Assembly: GCF_024451105.1 (NCBI RefSeq)
Contig: NZ_JANGEY010000006.1
Span: 1-64,000, forward strand
Direction of reading: 5' to 3'
Source: Stutzerimonas stutzeri
GTDB taxonomy: Bacteria; Pseudomonadota; Gammaproteobacteria; Pseudomonadales; Pseudomonadaceae
DNA length: 64,000 nt
Positions within the stretch are counted from its first letter, which is position 1, and each line of letters starts with the position of its first letter. A model generated the notes under the pieces. It did no database searches. It was not told where the DNA came from and was given only the letters and a program-made list of their open reading frames with translations. Shown here piece by piece: positions 24,360 through 33,288 of this stretch. The position numbers and the translations under genes were made by a program.

Positions 24360-27300
24360 TCAGCCCTGCAGCGGCCGGGACACCGGCACCAGACGGCGCA
24401 GCTGGCGGTACAGCACCGGGATCACCAGCAGCGAGAACAGCGTGCCAAGCAGCATGCCGCCGACGATCACCAGGCCGATCTGCCGGCGGCTCTCGGCGCC
24501 GGCGCCGCTGCCCAGCACCAGCGGCAGCGCGCCGAGCAGCATCGCCCCGGTGGTCATCAGGATCGGCCGCAGGCGCAGCACCGAGGCCTCGAGGATCGCC
24601 GCACGCAGCTCCTGGCCCTCGCGCAGCAGCTGGTTGGCGAAGGCGACGATGAGGATGCCGTGCTTGGTGATGATGCCGATCAGGGTGACCAGGCCGACCT
24701 GCGAGTAGATGTTCAGGGTGCCGCCGAACAGCCTGAGCGCCAGCAGCGCACCGACCATCGACAGCGGCACGCTGACCAGGATGATCAGCGGATCGGCGAA
24801 GCTCTCGAACTGCGCGGCCAGCACCAGGTAGATGAACACCAGCGCCAGGGCGAAGATCAGCGCCATGCCGCCGGCCGCCTCCTTGAAGTCGCGCGAGGTG
24901 CCGGTGTAGTCGAACTGGGTGGCGGGCGGGAAGATCTGCCGCGCGCGGGTCTCCAGATGCTCCAGCACCTCGCCGAGGGTGTGGCCGGCGCCGACGTTGG
25001 CGCTGACCGTCACCGCGCGCAGCTGGTTGAAGTGGTTGAGCTCGCGCGGCGCCACGCCCTCCTCGACGCGGATCAGGTTGGCCAGCTGCACCATGCTGCC
25101 GTCGGCGGCGCGCACATAGACGCGGTAGAGGTCGTCGGGGTTGCTGCGGTCGATGCCCTCCAGCTGCACCAGCACGTCGTACTGCTCGCCGCCGCGCTTG
25201 AAGCGGGTCACCTGGCGGCTGCCGAACAGGCTCTCCAGGCTGCGGCCGATCACCGCCACGTCGCTGCCCACCGCCACCGCCTGCTCGCGGTCGACGTCGA
25301 TGCGCAGCTGCGGGGTGTTCAGGCGCAGGTCGCTGTCCAGGCTCTCCAGGCCGGGATAGTCGCGCAGCGCGGCGAGCAGCTGCTCGAGGTAGCGCTCGAT
25401 CTCGGCGTAGTCCAGCGAGGTACGGATCACCAGGCTCACCGGCTGCTGGCGGGCGCTCTGCCCGAGCGGCGGGCGGTTGATCGGGAAGGCGCGGATGCCG
25501 GGGATCTCCTGCATCTGCGGGAGGATGGCACTGCGGATGGCGAACTGGCTGCGCACGCGCTCGCCCCAGTCCTCCAGTTTGAGGAAGGAGATGCCCTGGG
25601 CGACGCTGGGGAAGCCGACGATCAGCAGGTAGCGGTTGGCCTCGGGCACCCCGGCGTAGACCGCCTCCAGCTCCTCGGCGTGGCGGCTGGTATAGGCCAG
25701 GGTGGCGCCGTCCGGGGCGCTGATGCTGCCGACGATGGTGCCGGTGTCCTCGGTCGGCGCCAGCTCGCTGCGCAGCGAGACGAACAGCGCGTAGCAGGCC
25801 AGCAGCACGCCGAGCAGCAGCGGCAGCATCCACAGCGGGCGGTCCAGCCACCCGCCGAGCTGGCGGCGGTAGCCGCGGTGCAGGGCCTCCAGGCCGTCCT
25901 CGATCAGCCGGTAGGCGCGGCCATGGCCGGCGGCGGCGTGGGGGCGCAGCAGGTAGGCGCACATCATCGGCGACAGGCTGAGGGCGACGAAGCCGGAGAC
26001 CAGCACCGCGCCGGCCAGGGTCCAGGCGAACTCGGCGAACAGTCGCCCGGTGTTGCCCTGGATGAAGCCGATCGGCGCATAGACTGCAGCCAGGGTCAGG
26101 GTCATGGCGATCACCGCGAAGGCGATCTCGCGGCTGCCGACGAAGGCCGCCTGCAGCGGCGGCAGGCCGCGCTCGATGTGGCGGTGGACGTTCTCCAGCA
26201 TGACGATGGCGTCGTCCACCACCAGGCCGATGGCCAGCACCAGGGCCAGCAGGGTCAGGGTGTTGACGGTGAAGCCCAGCGCGGCCATCAGCGCGAAGGC
26301 GCCGATCAGCGACACCGGGATGGTCAGCAGCGGGATCAGGGTGGCGCGCAGCGAGCGCAGGAACAGGAAGATGATCAGCACGACCAGCGCCACCGCCTCC
26401 CAGATCGCCGCATAGACGTTGGCGATGGATTCGCGGATGAACAGCGAGTTGTCGTTGGCCACCGCCAGCTGCATGCCCTCGGGCAGCACGGCGAGGACAT
26501 CGGGCCATTCGCGGGCCAGGCCGTCGGAGATCTCCAGCGGGTTGGCGGTGGCCTGCCTGATCATCCCCAGCGACACCGCCGGGCGGCCGTTGAAGCGCAC
26601 CACGCTGCGCTCGTCGCGGGCGCCCAGCTCGGCGCGGCCGACGTCGGCCAGGCGCAGCAGGTAGCCGCCGGCGTCGGCGAGGATCAGCTGCTCGAACTGC
26701 TCGGCGCTGCGCAGGTCGGTCTCGGCCAGCACGCTGAACTCGCGCTGGCGCGACTCGATGCGCCCGGCCGGGATCTCGACGTTCTGCCGGCGCAGGGCGT
26801 CCTCGACGTCCTGCACCGTGAGCTGATGGGCGGCGAGCTTCTCCGGGTCGAGCCACAGGCGCATGGCGTAGGTGCGCGCACCGCGGACCTGCACCTCGGC
26901 GACCCCAGGCAGCACCTGCAGGCGGTCCTTGAGCAGGCGCTCGGCGACGTCGGTGAGCTGCAGCACGTCGTGGCTGTCGCTGTACAGCGCCAGCCAGATC
27001 ACCGGGAAGGCGTCGGCCTCGACCTTCTGCACCAGCGGCTCGCGGATCTCGTCGGGGAGCAGCGCGCGCACCCGGCCGAGGCGGTCGCGCACGTCGTTGG
27101 CGGCCTCGTCGGGGGAGGTCTGCAGGCGGAACTGCGCGGTGATCTGGGTGTTCTCGGCGCGGCTGATCGAGGTGACGAAGTCCAGCCCCTCGATGCCCGC
27201 CAGCACATCCTCGATCGGCTGGGCGACCTGCGACTCCATGATCTGCGGGCTGGCGCCGGGATAGCTGACGCTGACCGTGACGATCGGCACGTCGATGTTC

Positions 27301-27413
27301 GGGTACTCGCGCACCGCCAGGCGCTGCCAGGCGAGCAGGCCGACCAGCACCACGACCAGCGACAGCACCCAGGCGAACACCGGGCGGCGGATGCAGGTGT
27401 CGGCGAGGATCAT
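24360..27413 (-). CDS. RND family efflux pump inner-membrane subunit (HAE1)
   Basis: A 1017-residue RND transporter, about the family norm of 1020-1050. The N-terminal [16 protein letters not shown] helix, the large periplasmic loops, and the proton-relay Asp pair in [15 protein letters not shown] (transmembrane helix 4) are visible. It would expel drugs, dyes or detergents by proton antiport with a membrane-fusion partner and an outer-membrane channel. The partner gene overlaps its start by 4 bp. No outer-membrane factor gene is present, so it probably borrows a TolC/OprM-type channel. Substrate is unknown. Confidence 0.9.
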   Translation of the reverse strand: MILADTCIRRPVFAWVLSLVVVLVGLLAWQRLAVREYPNIDVPIVTVSVSYPGASPQIMESQVAQPIEDVLAGIEGLDFVTSISRAENTQITAQFRLQTSPDEAANDVRDRLGRVRALLPDEIREPLVQKVEADAFPVIWLALYSDSHDVLQLTDVAERLLKDRLQVLPGVAEVQVRGARTYAMRLWLDPEKLAAHQLTVQDVEDALRRQNVEIPAGRIESRQREFSVLAETDLRSAEQFEQLILADAGGYLLRLADVGRAELGARDERSVVRFNGRPAVSLGMIRQATANPLEISDGLAREWPDVLAVLPEGMQLAVANDNSLFIRESIANVYAAIWEAVALVVLIIFLFLRSLRATLIPLLTIPVSLIGAFALMAALGFTVNTLTLLALVLAIGLVVDDAIVMLENVHRHIERGLPPLQAAFVGSREIAFAVIAMTLTLAAVYAPIGFIQGNTGRLFAEFAWTLAGAVLVSGFVALSLSPMMCAYLLRPHAAAGHGRAYRLIEDGLEALHRGYRRQLGGWLDRPLWMLPLLLGVLLACYALFVSLRSELAPTEDTGTIVGSISAPDGATLAYTSRHAEELEAVYAGVPEANRYLLIVGFPSVAQGISFLKLEDWGERVRSQFAIRSAILPQMQEIPGIRAFPINRPPLGQSARQQPVSLVIRTSLDYAEIERYLEQLLAALRDYPGLESLDSDLRLNTPQLRIDVDREQAVAVGSDVAVIGRSLESLFGSRQVTRFKRGGEQYDVLVQLEGIDRSNPDDLYRVYVRAADGSMVQLANLIRVEEGVAPRELNHFNQLRAVTVSANVGAGHTLGEVLEHLETRARQIFPPATQFDYTGTSRDFKEAAGGMALIFALALVFIYLVLAAQFESFADPLIILVSVPLSMVGALLALRLFGGTLNIYSQVGLVTLIGIITKHGILIVAFANQLLREGQELRAAILEASVLRLRPILMTTGAMLLGALPLVLGSGAGAESRRQIGLVIVGGMLLGTLFSLLVIPVLYRQLRRLVPVSRPLQG

Positions 27414-28423
27414 GCGCCCGGCCCCGCCGCGCGGGTGCGCACCGGCATGCCCGGGGCGACCTTGTGCCAGCCGGCGCTGATCACGCTTTCCGTGCCGTCC
27501 AGCCCCTCGCGGATCTCCACCAGGCCGTCGCGGCGCCGCCCCAGCTGCACCGCGCGGCGCTCGACGCGGCCGTCGACCACCAGGTTGAGGTACTGCTGCG
27601 CACCCAGCGGCATCACCGCCTCCTCCGGCACCAGCAGCGCCTGCGGGCGCTCGGCGAGGATCACCCACAGGCGCACGAACTGCCCGGGGTGCAGGCGGCC
27701 GTCGGGATTGGCCACCCGGGCGCGCACCGCCTGGCTGCGGCCGACCTCGTCGAGGCGCGGATTGAGCGCGTAGATGCGCCCGGGGAAGCGCTCGCCGGGC
27801 CAGGCGTCGACGCCCAGCTCCACCGCCTGGCCGCTGCGCACCTGGGGCACCGCCCGCTGCGGGACGCGGAACTCGACCCTGAGCGGGTCGAGCACCTCCA
27901 GATTGACCAGGTCCTGGCCGGCCTGCACGTAGTCGCCGGCGCTGACCCGGCGCAGGCCGAGGGTGCCGGCGTGCGGCGCGCGCAGGCGGGTCTTGTCCAG
28001 GCGTGCCTCGGCCAGCTGCACGCTGGCCAGCGCGGCGCGCTGCTGGGCGCGCGCCTGGTCGAGGGTCTGGGGATTGCTGGCGCCACGCTGGAACAGCTGC
28101 TGGGCGCGCTGCAGGCTGCGTTCGGCCAGTTCGAGGTTGGCACGCGCCTGGGCCAGCTCGGCGCGGCTCACCGCATCGTCGAGACTGACCAGCAAGGCCC
28201 CGGCGGCGACCCGCTCGCCCTCGCGGAAATGCAGGGCGGCGATGCGCCCGTCGATCTCCGGACGCAGCAGCACCGATTCGTCGGCCAGCAGCGAGCCGAA
28301 GGTCAGCAGCTCGTCGCGGACCAGGCCGCGCTGCGGCTGCACCACCTCGACCAGGGTGGCGGGCGGCTGCGCGACCAGCCAGCCGGGCAGCAGGAGCAGG
28401 ACAGCGAGCAGGACGCGGGGCAT
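27410..28423 (-). CDS. RND efflux membrane-fusion (periplasmic adaptor) protein
   Basis: A 337-residue adaptor. A signal peptide ends near VAQPPA (about residue 20). Then come a lipoyl half-motif, a helical hairpin (about 85-150, LAQARANLELAERSLQRA), the second lipoyl half with RAPHAGTLG, and a beta-barrel. It joins the RND pump to an outer-membrane channel in the periplasm. It is first of a two-gene operon with the pump (ATGA overlap). No acylation Cys is seen after the signal peptide. Confidence 0.88.
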   Translation of the reverse strand: MPRVLLAVLLLLPGWLVAQPPATLVEVVQPQRGLVRDELLTFGSLLADESVLLRPEIDGRIAALHFREGERVAAGALLVSLDDAVSRAELAQARANLELAERSLQRAQQLFQRGASNPQTLDQARAQQRAALASVQLAEARLDKTRLRAPHAGTLGLRRVSAGDYVQAGQDLVNLEVLDPLRVEFRVPQRAVPQVRSGQAVELGVDAWPGERFPGRIYALNPRLDEVGRSQAVRARVANPDGRLHPGQFVRLWVILAERPQALLVPEEAVMPLGAQQYLNLVVDGRVERRAVQLGRRRDGLVEIREGLDGTESVISAGWHKVAPGMPVRTRAAGPGA

Positions 28424-28459
28424 GGGCAGGATCCTCGCCGGCGGGGCATCCTGTTCAGT

Positions 28460-28491
28460 CTATCCCGCCCGACGGGCGCCGGGCGGGATAG
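28460..28491. terminator. Strong hairpin between ABC permease and RND genes
   Basis: CTATCCCGCCCG (28460-28471) pairs perfectly with CGGGCGGGATAG (28480-28491). There is no T-run, so it may be a Rho-assisted terminator or an mRNA-end stabiliser for the ABC transporter transcript. Confidence 0.55.
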
Positions 28492-28496
28492 GCTCG

Positions 28497-29276
28497 TCAC
28501 TGGCGCATGCCCACGCCGCGCTTGAGCAGGCTCAGGCTGACCGCGTAGAGCAGGCCGGCGGCCAGCAGCATCAGGCCGATGGCGGTGCCGATGTGGATGT
28601 CGGAGACGCCGAGGATGCCGTAGCGGAAGGCGTTGACCATGTGCAGGATCGGGTTGGCCAGCGACACCGTCTGCCAGAACTGCGGCAGCATGCCGATCGA
28701 GTAGAACACCCCGCCCAGGTAGGTCAGCGGGGTCAGCACGAAGGTCGGGATGATCGAGATGTCGTCGAAGTTGCGTGCGTACACGGCGTTGATGAACCCG
28801 CACAGCGAAAAGATGGTCGCCGCCAGCAGGATCACCACGAAGGTCACCACGGCGTGGTGGACCTGCAGGTGGGTGAAGAACAGCGACAGCGCGGTGACGA
28901 TCGCCGCCACCGCCAGGCCGCGCAGCACGCCGCCGATCACGAAGCCGACGAGGATCACGTGCGGCGAGGCCGGCGAGACCATCAGCTCCTCGACGGAGCG
29001 GTGGAACTTGGTGCCGAAGAAGCTCGACACCACGTTGCCGTAGGAGTTGGTGATCACCGACATCATGATCAGCCCGGGGACGATGTACTCCATGTAGGAG
29101 AAGCCGCCCATGTCGCCGATCTGCCGACCGATCAGGTTGCCGAAGATCACGAAGTACAGAACCATGGTGATCGCCGGCGGCAGCAGGGTCTGCGGCCAGA
29201 TGCGCATGAAGCGCCGCACTTCCTTGCGCACGATGGTTTGCAGCGCCACCCAGTTGGCTTGCAGTTCAACGGACAT
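28497..29276 (-). CDS. ABC-2 type transporter permease (YadH-like)
   Basis: A 259-residue inner-membrane protein with six predicted membrane segments and the ABC-2 motif SPLT/LTPLTYLGGVFY in the fifth segment. It pairs with the ATPase whose stop codon directly abuts this start (TGA followed by ATG). The YadG/YadH type exports an unknown, probably lipid-like or drug substrate. Positional equivalent of P. aeruginosa PA2811. Confidence 0.9.
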   Translation of the reverse strand: MSVELQANWVALQTIVRKEVRRFMRIWPQTLLPPAITMVLYFVIFGNLIGRQIGDMGGFSYMEYIVPGLIMMSVITNSYGNVVSSFFGTKFHRSVEELMVSPASPHVILVGFVIGGVLRGLAVAAIVTALSLFFTHLQVHHAVVTFVVILLAATIFSLCGFINAVYARNFDDISIIPTFVLTPLTYLGGVFYSIGMLPQFWQTVSLANPILHMVNAFRYGILGVSDIHIGTAIGLMLLAAGLLYAVSLSLLKRGVGMRQ

Positions 29277-30206
29277 TCACTGGCCTCCGGCGAGATTCTT
29301 GGCCACCAGGGAGACGAACAGCTCCTCCAGGCGGTTGGTCTTGTTGCGCAGGCTGAGCACCTCGATGCCCTGCGCGGCGAGCTGGGCGAACAGCGCGTTC
29401 ACCCCCTGGCTCTTCTCCACCTGCACCTCGAGGGTCAGCGGGTCGACCAGGGTCACCGGGTAGCCTTCCAGGCGCGGCACGGCCTGCTGCGGGCTGCGCA
29501 GGTCGAGCAGGAAGGTCTCCACGTGCAGCTTCATCAAGAGCTCGCGCATGCTGGTGTGCTCGACGATGCGACCGTGATCGATGATGCCGATGTTGCGGCA
29601 CAGCTGCTCGGCCTCCTCGAGGTAGTGGGTGGTGAGGATGATGGTGATGCCCTGCTGGTTCAGCTCGGTGAGGAAGCTCCACATCGAGCGGCGCAGCTCG
29701 ATATCGACCCCGGCGGTCGGCTCGTCGAGGATCAACAGGCGCGGCTGGTGGATCAGCGCGCGGGCGATCATCAGACGGCGCTTCATGCCGCCGGAGAGCA
29801 TCCGCGAGGGCACGTTGCGCTTCTCCCACAGGCCCAGCTCGGTGAGGTACTGCTCCGCGCGCTCGCCGGCGATGCGCGCCGGGATGCCGTAGTAGCCGGC
29901 CTGGGCGACCAGGATGTCGAAGGCCTTCTCGAACTGGTTGAAGTTGAACTCCTGGGGCACCACGCCGAGGCAGCGCTTGAGCCCGGAGGGGTCGCGGTCG
30001 AGGTCGTGGCCGAACACCTCGACCGTGCCGTCGGTCTTGTTGACCAGGGTGGAGAGGATGCCGATGGTGGTCGACTTGCCGGCCCCGTTGGGGCCGAGCA
30101 GGGCGAAGAAGTCGCCTTCGGCGACCTCCAGGTCGATGCCCTTGAGGGCCTGGAAGCCGTTGCCGTAGGTCTTGGTCAACTGGCGGATGGTCAGTGCGGA
30201 AGTCAT
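29277..30206 (-). CDS. ABC transporter ATP-binding protein (YadG-like)
   Basis: A 309-residue ATPase. Walker A GPNGAGKST (38-46), signature LSGGMKRR, and Walker B LLILDEPTAGVD are intact; the C-terminal 70 residues form an extra domain usual for the CcmA/DrrA-like branch. The start at 30206 is the family-like ATG; a GTG at 30239 would add 11 residues. Neither has a clear ribosome site, which is odd. It energises the permease encoded directly downstream. Confidence 0.9.
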   Translation of the reverse strand: MTSALTIRQLTKTYGNGFQALKGIDLEVAEGDFFALLGPNGAGKSTTIGILSTLVNKTDGTVEVFGHDLDRDPSGLKRCLGVVPQEFNFNQFEKAFDILVAQAGYYGIPARIAGERAEQYLTELGLWEKRNVPSRMLSGGMKRRLMIARALIHQPRLLILDEPTAGVDIELRRSMWSFLTELNQQGITIILTTHYLEEAEQLCRNIGIIDHGRIVEHTSMRELLMKLHVETFLLDLRSPQQAVPRLEGYPVTLVDPLTLEVQVEKSQGVNALFAQLAAQGIEVLSLRNKTNRLEELFVSLVAKNLAGGQ

Positions 30207-30360
30207 TGAAGGGAGGCACGCGCAGCGAATCGAGCGCACTAGATAAGGGCTGGGGAGGGCAAATGCAACCGGCGGGCCCGGCCGCGCCGGCTTTTGCGGG
30301 CGCTAATCGCCCCGGCGCCAGCTGCTATACTCGCCCGCCGTTCCACTGCCGGATTCCGCC

Positions 30361-30771
30361 ATGGCCACTTCCTATATCGACCACCACCTCGCGCTGCTCG
30401 CCCACCTGCGCACCATCCTGGCCGCACTGGGCGAAGCCGAGCAGGTGCCGGAAGACAATCATGCGCTGTTCCTCGAGCGCTTCGACGAACTGCTCGCCGA
30501 ACTGCCGCGCCAGACCGAGGACGCCATCTACCTGGGCCAGGAGCTGATGGCCCAGGTGTTCCACCGCTACCCGCAGATCGCCCACCTGGTGCCGCGCGAC
30601 CTGCTGTGGTTCTTCGGCGGCGACTGCCTGCACTACATGCCCGACGAGGAGATCGAGCTGTACCAGCAGCTCGACGAGCGCCGCTTCGCCGCCGAGGAGG
30701 CCGACGAGCCGTTCGACTGGGAGCGCGAGAAGCAGCTGCTCGCCCTGCCCGCCGACAGCCCGCGCCACTGA
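30361..30771 (+). CDS. PA2817 family protein
   Basis: A 136-residue acidic cytoplasmic protein. It is predicted to be mainly helical (HHLALLAHLRTILAAL, then LPRQTEDAIYLGQELMAQVFHRYPQ) with RDLLWFFGGDCLHYMPDEE in the middle. There is no catalytic motif that I can name. Sequence and position between the YadGH-type transporter and the tRNA-Gly genes match the P. aeruginosa PA2817 family. It ends in a terminator shared with the tRNA operon. Confidence 0.8.
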   Translation: MATSYIDHHLALLAHLRTILAALGEAEQVPEDNHALFLERFDELLAELPRQTEDAIYLGQELMAQVFHRYPQIAHLVPRDLLWFFGGDCLHYMPDEEIELYQQLDERRFAAEEADEPFDWEREKQLLALPADSPRH

Positions 30772-30824
30772 GCGCGCGCGCCTCTCCTCCGGGAGAGGCG
30801 TTCGCCGGCGAAAAACGCGCACAA

Positions 30825-30857
30825 AAAAAGACGCCACCCGAAGGTGGCGTCTTTTTC
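30825..30857. terminator. Bidirectional terminator (PA2817 gene and tRNA operon)
   Basis: AAAAAGACGCCACC pairs with GGTGGCGTCTTTTT around CGAA. It ends both the plus-strand PA2817-family gene and the minus-strand tRNA operon, whose last tRNA stops at 30862. Confidence 0.92.
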
Positions 30858-30861
30858 GATC

Positions 30862-30937
<76 letters not shown>

Positions 30938-31004
30938 AATGCCTGGACGGCGTCCGGATCTCTCCGGAGTTGCGCCGCGCTTGCGCACGACGCCTGATGC
31001 AAAC

Positions 31005-31080
<76 letters not shown>

Positions 31081-31147
31081 AATGCCTTGACGGCTCCCGG
31101 ATCTCTCCGGGGTTGCGCCGCACTTTCGCACGACGCCTGATGCAAAC

Positions 31148-31223
<76 letters not shown>

Positions 31224-31228
31224 ATAAG

Positions 31229-31304
31229 TGGCGTCCCCTAGGGGACTCGAACCCCTGTTACCGCCGTGAAAGGGCGGTGTCCTAGGCCACTAGACGAAGG
31301 GGAC
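31229..31304 (-). tRNA. tRNA-Glu (TTC)
   Basis: 76-nt tRNA with acceptor GTCCCCT/AGGGGAC, anticodon TTC in CTTTCAC and encoded CCA. First gene of the tRNA operon, about 108 bp after the promoter. Confidence 0.97.
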
Positions 31305-31411
31305 GCGGCCTGGAACTTACAACAGCTTGTGACTGCCACACTTTCCAATCCTTCCGGCTTTCCCCGACTTGGCATTCGCTTCGTCGTGGGCTTCGCTCCG
31401 GAAGTGCGCGC

Positions 31412-31440
31412 ATTCTAGAAAGCGCCTCCCGAGGCGTCAA
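31412..31440 (-). promoter_or_regulatory. Sigma-70 promoter of the tRNA-Glu/Gly operon
   Basis: On the minus strand: -35 TTGACG (31440-31435), 17-base spacer, -10 TAGAAT (31417-31412), followed by a GC-rich stretch GCGCGC. The GC-rich discriminator is the usual mark of stringently controlled stable-RNA promoters. An AT-rich run (31449-31466) sits just upstream like an UP element. Confidence 0.8.
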
Positions 31441-31575
31441 CCCCTGTTTCGAATTTTTTTTCAAATCAATGGCTTGCACACGATTCGCAGCGGCTGCCAC
31501 GGATCGCGAAGCGCCTTGGCGATTCCAGGCCGCGTGCTATAAACGACGCCTCCGACCCCAACAAGGAACCGCTCC

Positions 31576-32256
31576 ATGAGCCTGATCCTCTACGGCGCCA
31601 CGCTCTCGCCCTTCGTCCGCAAGGTCCGCCTGCTGCTGGCGGAAAAGGGCCTCGACTACCAGCTGGAAATCGTCGCTCCGTTCAACCAGCCGGACTGGTT
31701 CATGGAAATCAGCCCGCTGGGGCGCATCCCGGCGCTGCGCGACGGCGAGCTGACCCTGGCCGACTCCGGCGTGATCGCCCAGTACCTCGAGGAACGCTAC
31801 CCGGAGGCGCCCACCCTGTACGGCCGCGACGCCGTCGAGCGCGCACGCGTCCGCTGGCTGGAGAAGTACGCCGACTACGAGCTGGCGCCGCTGACCACCT
31901 TCTGCGTGTTCCTCAACCGCGCGCTCAACCCGACCATGGGCAAGCCGTGCAACGAGGAGGCGGTGCAGAAGGCCCTGATCGAGAAGCTGCCCAGGCACTT
32001 CGACTATCTGGAGAAGACCCTCGGCGGCGCCGACTACTTCGTCGGCGAGCGCCTGAGCGTGGCCGACCTGGCCTTCGCCTGCCAGATCGCCAACCTGCAG
32101 CACGGCGGCGAGTCGCTCGACGCCGCGCGCTGGCCGGGCCTGGCCGCCCTGTACGCGCGCCTGTGCCAGCGCGCCAGCCTGCAGGCGGTGCTGCCGGACG
32201 AGTGCGTCCTGCTGGCCAAGCTGCTGGCCCGCGCGCAGAACGCCACCCCGGTCTGA
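31576..32256 (+). CDS. Glutathione S-transferase family protein
   Basis: A 226-residue GST. The thioredoxin-fold N-terminus (SLILYGATLSPFVRKVRLLL) carries the Ser/Thr near residues 9-11 and the glutathione-binding pair P-A and DS in IPALRDGELTLADSGVI. The helical C-terminal domain holds the DYFVGERLSVADLAF motif (N-capping box). Cytoplasmic; substrate unknown. AAGGA lies in front of the ATG. Equivalent to P. aeruginosa PA2821 by position. Convergent with the next gene. Confidence 0.88.
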   Translation: MSLILYGATLSPFVRKVRLLLAEKGLDYQLEIVAPFNQPDWFMEISPLGRIPALRDGELTLADSGVIAQYLEERYPEAPTLYGRDAVERARVRWLEKYADYELAPLTTFCVFLNRALNPTMGKPCNEEAVQKALIEKLPRHFDYLEKTLGGADYFVGERLSVADLAFACQIANLQHGGESLDAARWPGLAALYARLCQRASLQAVLPDECVLLAKLLARAQNATPV

Positions 32257-32262
32257 TCGAGC

Positions 32263-32289
32263 GCCGGCCCGGAAGCCCTCCGGGCCGGC
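32263..32289. terminator. GC-rich hairpin between convergent genes
   Basis: GCCGGCCCGGA pairs perfectly with TCCGGGCCGGC around a 5-base loop. It lies between the GST gene and the convergent ATPase gene. There is no T-run, so termination efficiency is uncertain. Confidence 0.5.
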
Positions 32290-32293
32290 CCGC

Positions 32294-33187
32294 TCAGCGC
32301 GCCTCGCCCTCGAGCAGGGCGAGGCCCACCCAGTGACGAGCGAACTGTAAGGCGCAGCGGCCATTGCGGTTGCCGCGCCCGGACGCCCAGCGGATCGCCG
32401 CCTTCTCCAGCGCCTCGTCCCACTGCCAGGCCAGCCCGGCACGCGCCGCCAGCACGCCGATCCAGTGCTGCACCACCTGCAGGTACTCCGCCTGGGTGAA
32501 CGGATAGAACGACAGCCACAGGCCGAAGCGGTCGGACAGGGCGACCTTGTCCTCCACCGCCTCGGAGGGGTGCACCTCGCCGTCCACCTGCTGCCAGTCG
32601 AGGTTGTCGCTCAGCCGCTCGGGGACCAGGTGACGGCGGTTGGAGGTCGCATACAGCAGCACGTTGTCCGGCGCCTGCTCCAGCGAGCCGTCCAGCACGC
32701 TCTTGAGCACCCGGTAGTCGCCTTCGCCGGCGTCGAACGACAGGTCGTCGCAGAACAGCACGAAGCGCTGCGGCAGGCCGGCGAGCTGCTCGACCACCCG
32801 CGGCAGGTCGGCCAGGTGGTCGCGCTCGATCTCGATCAGGCGCAGCCCGTCGGCGGCGTAGGCGGCCAGCAGGGCGCGCACCAGCGACGACTTGCCGGTG
32901 CCGCGCGCGCCCCACAGCAGCGCATGGTTGGCCGGCAGCCCGGCGACGAACTGGCGGGTGTTGCGTCCGAGCAGCTCGCGCTGGCGGTCGACGCCGAGCA
33001 GATCGTGCAAGGCGAGATCGAGGCGCACCTCGAGCGGACGCAGCGCGCCGTGGCGACCGTCGCGCTGCCAGCGCGCGGCCAGGCGGGTTTCCCAGTCGAT
33101 GGCCGGGGCCGGCTCGGGCAACAGCGGGGCGACGCGCTCGAGCATCCCCTCGACCCGCTGCAGGAATTCATTCAGACGACTTTCCAC
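32294..33187 (-). CDS. AAA+ ATPase, DUF815 family
   Basis: A 297-residue ATPase. Walker A GARGTGKSS (about 92-100) and Walker B FVLFCDDLSF (about 140-149) are followed by a sensor region YATSNRRHLVP. The N-terminal 70 residues include a helical region. DUF815 proteins are widespread AAA+ proteins with no settled function. Cytoplasmic. The gene lies between gst and sagS as in P. aeruginosa; it is divergent from sagS across a 101-bp region. Confidence 0.85.
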   Translation of the reverse strand: MESRLNEFLQRVEGMLERVAPLLPEPAPAIDWETRLAARWQRDGRHGALRPLEVRLDLALHDLLGVDRQRELLGRNTRQFVAGLPANHALLWGARGTGKSSLVRALLAAYAADGLRLIEIERDHLADLPRVVEQLAGLPQRFVLFCDDLSFDAGEGDYRVLKSVLDGSLEQAPDNVLLYATSNRRHLVPERLSDNLDWQQVDGEVHPSEAVEDKVALSDRFGLWLSFYPFTQAEYLQVVQHWIGVLAARAGLAWQWDEALEKAAIRWASGRGNRNGRCALQFARHWVGLALLEGEAR

Positions 33188-33288
33188 GCAAGACTCCCTG
33201 CAAATAACTGCGACACGTCCGCTGCCGGCGCGGACGGCCGATCGGCTATGCTGCGCACCCGCACTCCAGACCGCGTGATCGCTCGTAT

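Noticed and set aside
24660-27773. A 1037-codon plus-strand frame over the RND pump
   Set aside because: Composition (Gln, His, Arg, Asp-rich low-complexity) is that of a shadow; the minus strand encodes a complete RND protein.
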